A DNA stretch of 64,000 nt from Lumbricus terrestris (GCA_949752735.1 OX457036.1:90215687-90279686), one strand, 5' to 3'. Shown: positions 1 through 12,190, counted from the stretch's first letter. Numbers and translations are program-made. The notes: generated by a model not told the origin, from the letters alone.

Positions 1-141
1 TTTTCATTGGGGGGGGTTATGGCCGGAAATCCTGTTTTTTGCTTTTTTTCTTACTTAAATGGAAAAATAACCTCAAAAAACCTTTTTCCGGAGCCAATGG
101 GGGGGTTTAACCCCCGAAACCCCCCCTTGCCTACGCCACTG
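1..141. mobile_element. Right end of a hAT-like transposon, cut by the window edge
   Basis: Read on the minus strand, the segment ending at 141 begins CAGTGGCGTAGGCAAGGGGG, the style of terminal inverted repeat seen in many hAT elements. The body is G/C-run rich. The left end lies outside the window, so neither the partner repeat nor the target duplication can be tested; the expected duplication would be ACCATGCG at 142-149. Confidence 0.45.
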
Positions 142-1470
142 ACCATGCGCAACATGAGTTTTTGTTCATGCCAAAGTAAGTTAGTAACGATTGCCTTACC
201 AGTGACAATTATGTGCTTGCAAAGCAATTAATGGATAAGTATTAAGTCGTTTGAAAAACTTCATGCAGATAGGGTTTATCGCTCGAAATCTAAGGACTTG
301 GGAGTTTGTTGGGATGTGATAAAAAGTATTCGTGGAGATTACGCTAATACACGCTAAATCAATTCAACTCAACGAGTGCTATTGTTCTCAACTTTGATAT
401 ACAGTGAACAGTGAGCATGTGTCATCATATTTGCTCTGTAGGCAACAAATGGAAGGGTCACATGACCCACTAAGTTAGGGCCACCTAAGTAATATTATGC
501 AGTGACAATAATGATAGCCCAAACTTAGAGTGAAAGTGAAAGTCACTCAGTTGCAAATATAACAAATACATAGGTCTAGTAATCAAAACTAACTTAACTA
601 GGCAAACTTAGGTCATGTAACCTATAGCTTACATAGCCTACAGGTATTTCATCAAAAAATGAGGCCCGCAGTTTCAATTTATGTGGCCCGACCGAGCTCG
701 CTAAATTTCTGAAATTTGTGTGAAAATGAAGCAAATAGACATGCAAACGGAGGTATGCGTGGCGAGTCAGTCACTGGTCGAGATAACAAAGAAACGAAAA
801 CGAGTCAGTTAGTCACTGAATTATTTAATAGGCAGAGCATTGCACCTTTTCATGTCCCAATCTCTTCCTGATGGTCGATAGTCTTTCCAGCCTCCATCCA
901 TTCTTGTTTGTGTAGTCACTTCCCCACAGACCCAGATTGTGGAAGCTGACATTTGGTGCGTGCATGTGATCTTCTTTTCCAATGCTAGAAACAGAACCAT
1001 TCGAACTCTGAATTTAGGTCCTTCAAGAAAAAACCAACAACTTCAGGAGCATATAACAGCAGTTACTGTTGGCCTATGTATCTTTATTCTAGTAAACTTC
1101 AGAATCTTCAGCGTTATAACCGGTTCTTCCACGCCAACAGGATGTTCCTTTGAGACGCAGCTTTTAAAGCGTCTTTCTGTGTAAGCGAGAAACTCATTGA
1201 ATGCTTCAACATCTCGTGTAGTAACAATAATAAATTATTATTGTTGTGCGCTAATTGTCGTCGCTGCTCACCGAACTATGTCTGTCGTCTGTCTGTTTGA
1301 TCATTTCCCCTCATGTGTCTGTCTCTTTCCCCTCATCTATTTGTCTGTCTGTCTCTTTCCATAATTATTATCCTTAATAATAAAAATAGTAATATTAGGA
1401 ATTATTTTTTTATTATATCATCAAAGTCGTCGTCGTCATCATCGCCACACAACTACGACTACATTTACAA
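142..1470. other. Intergenic, no gene seen
   Basis: Only short ORFs without recognisable domains occur here, and no splice-linked coding pattern was found. The sequence is AT-rich and unique-looking, apart from a short AAT-rich run near 1225-1245 and CT-rich sequence near 1280-1360 leading into the triplet array. Confidence 0.5.
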
Positions 1471-1471
1471 T

Positions 1472-1549
<78 letters not shown>

Positions 1550-1657
1550 CGCTGCCACTACTACTACTACTACTACTACTACTGCTACTACTACTACTAC
1601 TACTACAACTACTACTACTACTACTACAACTACTACTACTACTGTCACTAGACACTA

Positions 1658-1717
<60 letters not shown>

Positions 1718-1753
1718 ATGATGATGCTACTACTACTACTACTACTACTACTG
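1471..1753. repeat. Compound trinucleotide microsatellite (CTA/CTG/GAT)
   Basis: About 280 bases of almost pure triplets: long CTA runs with a short CCGCTGCCA interruption near 1549, then CTG repeats near 1670-1698, GAT repeats near 1699-1725, and CTA again to about 1752. The period-3 structure leaves several frames open on both strands (poly-Tyr, poly-Ser, poly-Val), so those ORFs are artefacts. The switch between three triplet types suggests repeated slippage and point-mutation seeding. Confidence 0.95.
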
Positions 1754-1765
1754 ACTTTTTGACTT

Positions 1766-2060
1766 TTTAAAGGCCGGCGATTTTTACGCAAAGACATTCA
1801 AAATGAAGATCTATGTATAACTGGCCTTCATGGCATTGACCTAACATGATTTTGACCTGACCTTAGCATCCAATCGATTTATGCCATAATTGCATTAGAC
1901 TGTGATGGCGCCACAGAAGTTGCCAACGAAAACAAATTATCAACAAAGTAACTGTTATAATGTTCAATTAGAAAAATTATGGGTGTACCTGGGGTCAAAG
2001 CTGTGAACCTCACATCCGTATTCTGCCCAGGCTTCGTCAAATGACCAATCAGTAGATATA
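1766..2060. repeat. Possible diverged dispersed repeat, related to 12640-12780
   Basis: Scattered blocks are shared in the same order with 12640-12780: a GATTTTTACG-like block, a block near ATGGCGCCAC followed by GAA and TTG, and GGCTTCGTCAAAT. No terminal repeats or target duplication were found. It may be an old dispersed repeat copy; the assignment is weak. Confidence 0.3.
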
Positions 2061-3492
2061 CTGCACAGAATTAATGTGTTTAGAACATCACAGGAAGAGC
2101 AGGAATAGCATCGCAGAATTAATGTATTTAGAACACCACAGGAATAGCAGGAATAGCATCGCAGAATTGATGTATTTAGAACATCACAGGAATAGCAGGA
2201 ATAGCATCGCAGAATTGATGTATTTAGAACATAGCAGGAATAGCAGGAATAGCATCGCAGAATTAATGTATTTAGAACACCACAGGAATAGCAGGAATAG
2301 CATCGCAGAATTGATGTATTTAGAACATCACAGGAATAGCAGGAATAGCATCGCAGAATTGATGTATTTAGAACATAGCAGGAATAGCATCGCAGAATTA
2401 ATGTATTTAGAACATAGCAGGAATAGCAGGAATAGCATCGCAGAATTAATGCATTTAGAACATCACAGGAATAGCAGGAATAGCATCGCAGAATTGATGT
2501 ATTTAGAACATAGCAGGAATAGCATCGCAGAATTAATGTATTTAGAACATAGCAGGAATAGCAGGAATAGCATCGCAGAATTAATGCATTTAGAACATCA
2601 CAGGAATAGCAGGAATAGCATCGCAGAATTGATGTATTTAGAACATAGCAGGAATAGCATCGCAGAATTAATGTATTTAGAACATAGCAGGAATAGCAGG
2701 AATAGCATCGCAGAATTGATGTATTTAGAACATAGCAGGAATAGCATCGCAGAATTAATGTATTTAGAACATAGCCGGAATAGCAGGAATAGCATCGCAG
2801 AATTAATGCATTTAGAACATCACAGGAATAGCAGGAATAGCATCGCAGAATTGATGTATTTAGAACATAGCAGGAATAGCATCGCAGAATTAATGTATTT
2901 AGAACATAGCAGGAATAGCATCGCAGAATTGATGTATTTAGAACATAGCAGGAATAGCAGGAATAGCAGGATTGGCATCGCAGAATTAGTGTATTTAGAA
3001 CATCGCAGGAATAGCAGGAGTAGCATCGCAGAATTAATGTATTTAGAACATAGCAGGAATAGCAGGATTGGCATCGCAGAATTAGTGTATTTAGAACATC
3101 GCAGGAATAGCAGGAGTAGCATCGCAGAATTAATGTATTTAGAACATAGCAGGAGTAGCATCGCAGAATTAATGTATTTAGAACATAGCAGGAATAGCAG
3201 GATTGGCATCGCAGAATTAGTGTATTTAGAACATCGCAGGAATAGCAGGAGTAGCATCGCAGAATTAATGTATTTAGAACATAGCAGGAATAGCAGGAAT
3301 AGCAGGATTGGCATCGCAGAATTAGTGTATTTAGAACATCGCAGGAATAGCAGGAGTAGCATCGCAGAATTAATGTATTTAGAACATAGCAGGAATAGCA
3401 GGATTGGCATCGCAGAATTAGTGTATTTAGAACATCGCAGGAATAGCAGGAGTAGCATCGCAGAATTAATGTATTTAGAACATCGCAGGAAT
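2061..3492. repeat. Hierarchical 39/48/57-bp minisatellite
   Basis: Thirty full units plus a partial one. Each unit carries TATTTAGAACAT, then one to three copies of the 9-bp word AGCAGGAAT, then a block ending ATCGCAGAATT. Unit lengths are 39, 48 or 57 bp and differ by the 9-bp word, so a frame stays open from 2074 to 3675 (533 codons) and long ORFs also appear on the minus strand. From about 2950 a variant with GGATTGGC alternates with a GGAGTAGC variant as a 96-bp higher-order repeat. The ORF continues past the array with no recognisable domain, and nothing resembles a signal peptide or a gene start. Most likely non-coding tandem DNA; a repetitive protein cannot be excluded. Confidence 0.95.
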
Positions 3493-3999
3493 AATAATAA
3501 CCTTAAACATATGCTTGAACGTGCACAAATACGTACAATCGTACATACTTACTTAGACACAATTTTGCACATCACATTCCACGTAGGCATACATATTAGG
3601 CCTACAGACATGCATACGCAGTATTTTACGGACACATCATCGAAAAAATATTATATAACCATAACCATAACATAAACATCCAATTTTATTGAAACCCAAG
3701 TAACAGTATTGACATCGAAAAGCACAAGTAGGCCTACAGTAGAAAACAAACTATCTACAAGGGATCAAAAGGAATTGGCCCAAAGGAAATTTTGGCAGAC
3801 GTGGTATTGAAATATAAGTGTACATTAACACTTAACTAGTTAACTGAACTTAATCTAATTAACGAGCACTAGTTAGACAACCTGAGTGATGAGATGAGAC
3901 CGAAGTCTTAAAGAGCGAGATATGAATTATGGTGAGAGGGATATGATAGCGTTCCAAGTGCGGGGAACAGCGCATTTTAACGAGAACATTCTAGAATTA
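3493..3999. other. Intergenic, no gene seen
   Basis: No ORF of note, no transposon ends and no RNA gene were recognised. TAGGCCTA-type palindromes occur near 3598 and 3730. Confidence 0.5.
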
Positions 4000-4007
4000 G
4001 TCCTAGC

Positions 4008-4807
4008 CATAGATGTAAAAAACGATGAAAAGAAAAGAAAAAACGGTAAAAAAACGTCGTTTTTTTCGAAATAATAAAAAACGACAAAAAAACGATAAAA
4101 AACGAAAACGGAAAATAATTTGCCTTTGTTATATCTGAAATTTCATTTTGAGCTTACAAACCTTAATTGCTTATGCAATTTTATTAAGAAACTGCAAATA
4201 GGCCTAACACAACTTTATTATTAGGCCAAAATAATTGGTATAAGTAACATTAATCTACCACAGTTATTTTTTCTTATAACTTTCGTTTAATAAGAAATTC
4301 TGACAAATTAAAGGTATTGAAATCTTTTCAAATTTAAATTGTAGACATAAGTCCACATTATAAGTTTATGCTGATCGACATAACACAATTAAAATCTAAC
4401 CAGAAGCAAAAACCACAGATGTTTACTAAATTATATATTGTGCATTATTTTGTGCTTAAAATTGCTACTTATAAATATTAATAATTATGCCCAAGAATTT
4501 CATATCAAAATAACTCTTAGAAATTTCATTTCTTGTAGAGATCTACTATATGTATTTCTCAAAATTATGACTTAAACAATTACATAAAGACCCTATAGTT
4601 AGCTGCATCCTTGAAAGTACGGTGAAAACGTATGGAATATCAGGCAAAAATTAAATTAAGGAAAATAATAATAGACAGCAAATAATTAAATAAAGTTACA
4701 TAAAAATCGAAAAAAACGATAAAAAACGATGGGAAAAATAAAAAACGAAAAAAACGACGTTTTTTGGGAGAGAATAAAAAACGAAAAAAACGTTTTTTAC
4801 AACTATG
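4008..4807. mobile_element. hAT-like non-autonomous transposon, 800 bp, TSD GTCCTAGC
   Basis: The element starts CATAGATGTAAAAAACG and its other end reads CATAGTTGTAAAAAACG on the opposite strand. It is flanked by a perfect 8-bp direct repeat, GTCCTAGC, at 4000-4007 and 4808-4815. Both subterminal regions hold many AAAAAACG words (4014-4105 and 4709-4798), a likely set of transposase-binding-like motifs. The core is AT-rich with no transposase, so it would depend on an enzyme supplied elsewhere. The 8-bp duplication and short terminal repeats fit the hAT superfamily. Confidence 0.85.
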
Positions 4808-4935
4808 GTCCTAGCTCTCATATATTCGCAGCAGAATGCAGAATGTATGACTATATGAGCTCAAATACTCACACATATCGATATCTGTACGGGGAATGTA
4901 TGTGTAAACTTACGTATCTGTGCATGTACGCTGTA

Positions 4936-5538
4936 CAGGGTGGGCCATAAAAATACCCCTCTACAGGTTTTTGCCAATATCTTGGCCCGAAGTAGAAATT
5001 TCGAAATCAAATTTTAAAGGCTTAAAGACAATTCATATTTACACATGATGGCCAGCTTTCATTACAATGTTTAAAAAAAAGTTATATTCCTTTTAGTGAG
5101 ACCACCCACTGTTTTTTGACCAGTGAAAACGTAACGCAACAAAAAGTAATCCAAGACCCTTGCTCATGAATTGTGTCTGAATAGACATTTTGTCTATCAT
5201 TGACACCTTGGCCATTTTCATTTTTAGAAATTTTCATTTCATTGCTTTAATAGCAAAATTATTAATCTGACAGATTCCTTGTTTACCAACTTGATCGTCA
5301 TCTTACTAAATGACATCAGAGTGAAGTGCAGCTACGCTGGTACCCTGTTTCTTTCCTAAATAATGATAATAAGGATTATATGGATATATCAAGAATGTTT
5401 GATCAGAATTATTTGAGATGAGACTTCATAAAATCGGCTTTTAAAAACTTTTCGTTGCGGTACGTTTTTGAATGATCAAAAACAGTGGGTGGTCTCACTA
5501 AAAGTGTTATAACTGTTGTTCCGTTTGAAATATTTTGG
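4936..5538. mobile_element. Mariner-like foldback element, copy 1, truncated
   Basis: Begins CAGGGTGGGCC after TA (4934-4935), as in the copies at 9978 and 32561. It shares the words TGCCAATATCTTGG and the inverted pair near CCACCCACTGTTTTTTGA (about 5102) and its reverse complement (about 5480). The right terminus is missing: similarity to the other copies stops around 5538. No transposase is present. Its core is inverted relative to the copy at 9978. Confidence 0.75.
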
Positions 5539-5887
5539 TGTAGACCTATATAATGGGATGTTGAAATAATAAGTGTTTGTTGATATCAAATGATATACAG
5601 ACCCGAAGGAATAGACGAGACAAGAGTTGTTCTTGGGGCGTATGATATTTGTCATGCAGGCCTCGTATCCACCGCCCCCCTCCGCTCGACCAAACCGATG
5701 CAATGTGGGACAATGGAAGTCGATGGTTGTCATCAATCTGACCATGCAATTAACATTAACAATAATAGTCACTGAAATACTATGGAAACTGATTTAAACG
5801 ATCAGTAATAGGCCTATAGTCTGCAATCTGAGAAACAACCGATCCGAAGGTGATTTATTATAAACTTAGGCTACCGTACTTAAATAC
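5539..5887. other. Intergenic, no gene seen
   Basis: Short overlapping ORFs on both strands around 5546-5775 show no domain and no codon pattern I can support. Confidence 0.4.
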
Positions 5888-5895
5888 GCATAAGC

Positions 5896-7035
5896 CAGTG
5901 TTTAATCTAGACGTCTCTGGGGGGGGAAAGTTCCCCCCCAGGATTGACATTTCCCCCCCAGAAATATTTGACGAAATGATATTGGTTTTTAGATACTGCT
6001 TTCATCATTGTTTTACATGAAGTGTTATAATATATCGTGATATTATTTATTATTATATGATTATAATGACATTATTTTACTACTATAATATATGATACTA
6101 TCCTGTTAAGATGACACCTTAAAATGCAGCCATTGCAATGTGGAAATTCAAAAAGTTTCTAATAAGTCACTGAAAAAGTACAGCTATTTTGTTAAGATGA
6201 CCCCTTGAAAAGCTGCCATTGCAATGTGGAAATTCAAAAAGTTTCAAATGGGTCAGTGAAAAAGTACAATCAAAATTTTTTCTGATGGGTCACTGAAAAA
6301 GTACAGCTATTTTGTTAAGACGACCCCTTGAAAAGCTGCCATTGCAATGTGGAAATTCAAAAAGTTTCAAATGGGTCAGTGAAAAAGTACAGCTATTTTG
6401 TTAAGACAACACCTCAAAATGCTGCCATTGCAATGTGGAAATCAAAAATTTTTCTAATGGCTCACTGAAAAAGTACAGCTATTTTGTTAAGACGACACCT
6501 TAAAATGCTGCCATTGCAATGTGGAAATTCAAAAAGTTTCTAATGGGTCACTGAAACAGTACAGCTACTTTTGTTAAGATGACCCCTTAAAATGCTGCCA
6601 TTACTATGTGGAAATCCAAACATTTTCTGATGGGCCACTGAAAAAGTACAGCTATTTTGTTAAGACGACACCTTAAAATGCTGCCATTGCAATGTGGAAA
6701 TTCAAAAAGTTTCTAATGGGTCACTGAAACAGTACAGCTACTTTTGTTAAGATGACCCCTTAAAATGCTGCCATTGCAATGTGAAAATCAAAAATTTTTC
6801 TGATGGGTCACTGAAAAAGTACACCTATTTTGTTAAGACGACACCTTAAAATGCTGCCATTGCAATATTGAAATTCAAAAAGTTTCTGATGGGGAGGGGC
6901 GCATCCCCCTCCCCATACCCCTCTCCCTCCCAGTCTCGGTGCTACGCGCATCACGAGCGTCCTTCGGACGTTCAAATGTCTCCCCCCAGAAACCCCAATC
7001 CCCCCCCCAGAGGAGGGGGACTAGATTAAACACTG
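5896..7035. mobile_element. hAT-like MITE with amplified core, 1140 bp, TSD GCATAAGC
   Basis: The ends are CAGTGTTTAATCTAG and its exact reverse complement, followed inward by G-rich and C-rich arms. A perfect 8-bp direct repeat, GCATAAGC, lies at 5888-5895 and 7036-7043. There is no transposase. The core is a tandem array of about 85-bp units (6107-6890). A related element at 11428-12190 has the same ends and only one unit of the array. The duplication length and CAGTG terminus support hAT. Confidence 0.9.
6107..6890. repeat. About nine tandem 85-bp units inside the MITE
   Basis: Each unit runs GTTAAGAYGACNCCTTRAAA, then GCTGCCATTGCAATG, then AAAAAGTTTC, then GGGTCACTGAAAAAGTACAG. Unit starts lie near 6107, 6191, 6313, 6400, 6486, 6573, 6659, 6746 and 6833. 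The unit spanning 6191-6313 carries an extra partial repeat. Neighbouring units differ by a few bases, so the array grew in steps. Confidence 0.9.
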
Positions 7036-7043
7036 GCATAAGC

Positions 7044-9331
7044 TCGTATACATAATTATGAATGCATGCACTATAAAATAGAAAATAAATATCAGATAAG
7101 ATAAGATGATAAATCTGTATAGTTAAGCACTTAATTTGACGACGCATATAATATTAACCGCAAAATTCGACTTTTGACGGTTTTTTCCTGATCGGACGCT
7201 ATAACCTACTTCTATATCTAATCTAATTTAAGCTAATCTAATTTAATATAATTAAAAGTGGGTGTCTATAGCGACTTCTGATAATACAAAGACATGAAAA
7301 ATCACATAAAAACTCGGATCCGCGGAATAACCTTAAACTCAAAACGTGTTTATTCATAGAAATCAAAAGCAGAAAACAACTTAGGCACATCAGAATAATA
7401 ATATAGCCTAATAGGCACATAAGGATTTAGTAACAAAAGTTAATGTAAAATGATAGAAAGGATCCCTAAGAATAGGTAGCCCAGAAAGGGAGTGAACCTG
7501 CTAAACCTGGGCACCCACATCAGGAAAGAAGGAATCCGATGGTGGAAAAGTGAGGTGAATGAGTATGTGGCATAAGCAAAAGAAAACTAAAATGCCGTGG
7601 ACACAGTTTTATCAGCACTCACATTCATCTCTTGTGATTTTTCTGACGTGATTAGGCCTAGGCTACGACTAATCATCATCATCATCAACATCATTGGGCT
7701 CAATGCCCGTAAGAGTCCGACGCCACTCTCTGTCTGAGTCTGTCTCGCGTCATGCTGCCCAGCTTCAACATGTCCAGTCAGCAGGTCTGCTCCATACCAT
7801 TAACATCTTGGAGCAGTTAGACCGCCTTGTCTAAATGAAGAGAATATTGGGAGAGAGGCATGAAGGACAGCTTGGGTCAATGCCCGTATGTGTCCCACGC
7901 TCTCCCCCAACTCTCTCCACCGGTCTGTCCTGACCGGCCTGTGCAAGTCTGCTCCACATCATGACATCTTGAAGCATCTGGATCGCTATGTCACTTGTGT
8001 CATGGTTTTTGCGGATTTCAATCGTCTTGGTCTTTTACTGCCAGCGTATCGCCACCCATCTGGCAAACCTTCCTCACTTTGTCCGGGCTTAGGACCGGCA
8101 CAGGGACGTTGTTGGTTCCCTGTGGCGGAGGATGGATGCAGTTTAACGTCGTGCCCAGGACTACGACTAATGCTCTAAGTCAAATCCGCTCAGGTTCAGG
8201 ACAGTCGCAATCATTGTCGGAATCATATTTTTAACTTCCATTTTAGGCACCAATTAGCATTGATTGTAACTTTTAAAGTTTTAAACCTTTCGGAAGAGCC
8301 AAAAGAGCGAAGCCTAGGCTTTAAGCGCAGGCCTAAACGGAGGACTAGCCGTAAGCCCGTAACAATGGTACAAACATTTTCGTTGTTCAGTTGGGTATCT
8401 TTTTCGCTACCAACTTAACACAATTGATAAGAAATCTAAATAAAAGGCCCATATGACAATTTTTATCTCTATCGATAAAACACGTCAATCGGAAAAAGGG
8501 CAAAATCCAGCTAACCAGCTCGGATTTCAAGATAATCGCATTCTCTTGGAAAAAACTATTACCCCACTCATAGCCTATGTATTCAATATGATCTATGTCT
8601 TCTATACCGCCGGAGCCTTGATAGCTAGGGGAAACAACTTACGACCGCTTAAGCGACCATTTTAGCTTAAAGAGGTTAAACCCTGTAAAAAATCGTAGTC
8701 GGATGAAAAATTCCAGTAGAAATTTATATATGCGATATCAATATTAATGCATATTGAAAACCGCAAGCCTACACGCCAGAGTAGGCTATAGCCTATAGTG
8801 GACAAGGTGACAGCCCCGTCTTAAGTTTAAAGGCCTACGTAAAATGGATTTTTAAACCGATAATACACATGCACGCAAAATTTTGAGTGAGAGCCATACA
8901 CCTTCCAGAGGTCACACCTGAAAGGTCGACATTGTTCCGGTATAACTTATGAGGCACAAACTTAAGTTAGAGTATATTGATCGAGTCACTATTTCGACAT
9001 AGCGAATGAGGAAACTCTCCAGCTATCTTGCTACATGTTTAACGACACTGCCATATCAAAGATGATTAGTGTCGCCTCCTCCTTTATCTCGGCTTGGGAC
9101 TGGCACTGGCAGAGAACCAGTGGCGGAGTTTCTCTGCCGAGCATGGCTTCTCTTAAGGAACCTTTATAACTGCACCATTAGCGGCGCTAGGGGAGCTAAC
9201 CCCCCAAAGGCCATCCATTTTTTCCCCATGTAAAAATGAAAATTTCCTTGCTCAGCCCCCTAAAAACTGAAAACCATATGCATATGTATATGTATATACA
9301 TATACATAATTATGTATACATATACATATAT
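7044..9331. other. Intergenic with diverged repeats
   Basis: No gene is supported. Two stretches near 7698-7850 and 7872-8030 resemble each other (both contain CAATGCCCGTA and GTCTGCTCCA), a diverged direct duplication about 170 bp apart. The ORF at 7888-8178 lies across it and has no domain. Sequence near 9060-9130 (TTATCTCGGCTTGGGACTGG) resembles the reverse complement of 49400-49435, which suggests a dispersed repeat. An AT-rich alternating tract (CATATG/TATACA words) covers about 9275-9331. Confidence 0.45.
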
Positions 9332-9361
9332 GCATTATTTCGCATACATGCGAAATAATGC
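9332..9361. repeat. Near-perfect 30-bp palindrome
   Basis: GCATTATTTCGCAT, a two-base spacer AC, then ATGCGAAATAATGC, the exact reverse complement of the left arm. It follows a self-complementary TATA-rich tract, so a longer cruciform-prone region is present. No flanking target duplication was found, so it is listed as a structure and not as a mobile element. Confidence 0.9.
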
Positions 9362-9977
9362 GTTTCTGTACGACAGGTCAGGTCAGGTAGCTGTCTAACC
9401 ACTACACGTCATACAGCAATAATAATAATTAATGGGTCCCTGCTTCTACTTAATGAATATTATACGAAGAAAAGCAGAGAAAATTATGCAGAAACAAATT
9501 CGACCATTAGACCTTACTATATTGCATGTATAGGCCTACAGGCTATATTATAACGCACACCGTTACCGTGACTTGCCGGTTTTAATTGCCTGAATAATTA
9601 TAGCCTAGACCTATCATTCTACAGAGTGAGGCAACATACAAGATGAACACCAACTGATTATAAACATTGGAAAGAAGTGTATTCATCCGCTTCATCGGAA
9701 AATTCTGTACTGTACCCTATAATTATAGGTCAAGTTGGCCTAATTCGAAGGGACAACATCTTTGAATTCGTCACGCCTTTTATTCCAAATGTCTTTCAAA
9801 CACATACCCTTAAGCCTACCATTCTCTCTCTATTGTACTGTACTGGTATGCCTAAATCACATTAAAACGCATCACCTGATTGTGACCTGAACTCTAAAAA
9901 TTAGCCAATACCTAAGGCCTACCTTAATACCGTTGCTTATCATCATCACTTTGATTTTCCTTATATGCCGAAATCTA
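9362..9977. other. Intergenic, no gene seen
   Basis: AT-rich, with several AGGCCTA palindromes (near 9530 and 9918). The 62-codon ORF at 9677-9865 has no recognisable feature. Confidence 0.45.
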
Positions 9978-10964
9978 CAGGGTGGGCCCAAAAAAGACCC
10001 CTAGGTTTTTTGCCAATATCTTGGACAGAAGTAAGAATTTTGAAATGAAATTTTAGACTTAGAGACAATTCATATTTACACACGATGGCCAGATTTAAAA
10101 AAACAATATTTCAAACAGAACAAAAGTTATACCACTTTTAGTGAGGCCACCCACCGTTTTTTGACGATTCAAAAACGCGGTGCACCAAAAGTCACAAAAC
10201 TCCAATCTAATTATTCTGGCCAATATCTTGGCCAAAAGTAATAATATCGAAATGAAATTTTACAGGCTTAAAGACAATTCATATCTGCACATGGTGGTCA
10301 GATTCCATCAAAATATATCAAACAGAATAAAAGTTATACCACTTTTAGGTAGGTCACCCACCGTTTTTTGACAATTCAAAAACGAAACGCCACAAAAAAG
10401 TAACAAAAACACGATTTTTTTCTCATCTCAAATAATTGGTATCAAATAGCCTTGATATTGCCAGATGATCATTATTATTACTATTTAAAAGAGAAACAGG
10501 GTACCAGCCAGCGTAGCTGTGCGTCACTGAGAAGTCACTTAGCAAGATGACAATCAAATTGGTAAATAAGGATTAAGGAACCTATCAGATTAATCAACAG
10601 GTTCATCAAGAACTTTGCAAAGAGACTCAAAAGAAGTTTTGGCACTGGTGTTGGGCACATTGAACACAAGTTGTGAAGCACTACCAAGTTCATTTGACAA
10701 CAGTTATTTGAGATGAGACTTAATAAAATCGTGTTATTGTTACTGTTTATTGTTTAATGCCTTTCGTTTTTGAATCGCCAAAAAACGGTGGGTGGCCTCA
10801 CTAAAAGTGGCATAACTTTTGTTCTGTTTGAAACATTTTGATGAAATCTGGCTATCATGTGTAAATATGAATTGACTTTGAGCCTGTAAAATTTCATATC
10901 GAAATTCTTACTTCTAGCCATGACATTGGCAAAAAACCTTGGGGTCTTTTTTTGGCCCACCCTG
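9978..10964. mobile_element. Mariner-like foldback element, copy 2, 987 bp
   Basis: Left end CAGGGTGGGCCC follows TA at 9976-9977. The right end is its reverse complement, GGCCCACCCTG, ending at 10964 and followed by CA rather than TA, so one side of the target duplication has mutated. Long inverted arms (both with the word TGCCAATATCTTGG or its complement and a CCACCCACCGTTTTTTG block) make it a foldback. The short ORFs inside are by-products of the repeats. No transposase was seen. Confidence 0.85.
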
Positions 10965-11115
10965 CATGTTAGCACAAGTACATATGCCCTATGACATGTG
11001 TGAATAAGTTAGCCTATAGGGCCTACCTATGAAATTCAGATCTCAATGTGTTGAAGTCGGATCTTTTCGCGTCTTCTCCAAAGTACTTTTCCCCGCACAG
11101 TATGACGTCATCAGG

Positions 11116-11195
11116 ACACTGAAACAAATAGAATTGGAGATTCGGAAACAATAAAACACTGAAACAAATAGAATCGGAGATTCGGAAACAATAAA
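11116..11195. repeat. Two 40-bp tandem copies
   Basis: ACACTGAAACAAATAGAAT begins at 11116 and again at 11156. The two 40-bp units differ by about one base, indicating a recent duplication. The rest of 10965-11427 holds nothing recognisable. Confidence 0.85.
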
Positions 11196-11427
11196 TTTCT
11201 AAAGAGCATCCACTGTAGCTACGCCCTGGACACCAGCTTATTCAAGAGCATTGGAATTTAGAATTTAAAAAAGTCTCGCAAAGCGTATATAGTATAGAAC
11301 AACTCAGTTCGTTCTGTAACTGGATCAAAGTATAATTAAAAGTCTGAATATAGTTTATGCAATATAGAATAGCCTTCAAACGGCTCTAGTGCATAAATTA
11401 ACCTACATCACAAATAATGCATTCACA

Positions 11428-12190
11428 CAGTGTTTAATCTAGACGTCTCTGAAGGGGAAAGTTCTCACCTCCTATAGGAATGACATTTCCCCACCACAGA
11501 AAAGTTTGACAAAATGATTATAGTTTTTAGTTGCTATTTGCATCACTGTTTTACATGAAGTGTTATAATATGCTGTGATATTATTTACTTCCGAATGATT
11601 ACAATGTTATTATTTACTATTATAATAATATGATACTATCATGTTACAAAGAGCATAACGTCTTGTTAATATTTGTACAAATACTGCAGCTTTTGTACAA
11701 CTAAATGGCTTCTTTCAAGTGCTATCTTTCAAATTTCAAACTGTAAAATCTCAAAATGTTTTGTTCCTTGAACACCTAGTAGGCCTAGGTCTAAAGCAAC
11801 ATCATTACTATACATGCATGACTACGCGATTTTGGTACAGGCACTACCAAAGTTGTTAGTTGCTAGTTGGTTTTGTGTACCATTTGCTAATTGTGTCATC
11901 GTCAGTTTGTAAGTATAGTATAGTCTAGTATTGTATAGTATATTTATTGAACACCTAGCTAGTCCTATGCCACTCTCATCAGCACAGAAAAAGTAGACAT
12001 ATAGCTATTTTGTTAAGACGACAGCTTAAAATGCTACCATTGCCATGTGGAATTTCAAAAAGTTTCGGGTGGAGAGAGGTCAGATCCCTCCCCACACTCC
12101 TCGAGCGCCTTGCCGACCGTTCGCTCAATTGTCTCCCTCCAGAAACCTGAATTCCCCTCCCAAAGAGGAGGGACACTAGGTTAAACACTG
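11428..12190. mobile_element. Older copy of the CAGTGTTTAATCTAG MITE, 763 bp
   Basis: The ends CAGTGTTTAATCTAG and CTAGGTTAAACACTG match the element at 5896-7035, as do the G/C-rich arms and a single copy of the 85-bp unit near 12013-12065. The flanks CATTCACA and ATCATAGG do not match, so the target duplication has decayed or the copy was rearranged. The minus-strand ORF at 11979-12188 lies wholly within the element. Confidence 0.85.

Noticed and set aside
1313..1655. Long poly-Tyr, poly-Ser and poly-Val ORFs
   Set aside because: They are six-frame readings of a triplet microsatellite; no unique coding sequence flanks them.
2598..3458. Minus-strand ORFs with repeated CSKYINSAML
   Set aside because: Antisense readings of the 9-bp-stepped minisatellite; open only because the period is a multiple of three.
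2061..3492. CRISPR-like array
   Set aside because: The units are contiguous and near-identical with no unique spacers, and the genome is eukaryotic.
10180..10975. Small ORFs with similar peptides (NILAKSNNIEMKFYRL-type), also at 32517
   Set aside because: The likeness arises because they lie in copies of the same TA-flanked foldback element; no protein function is supported.
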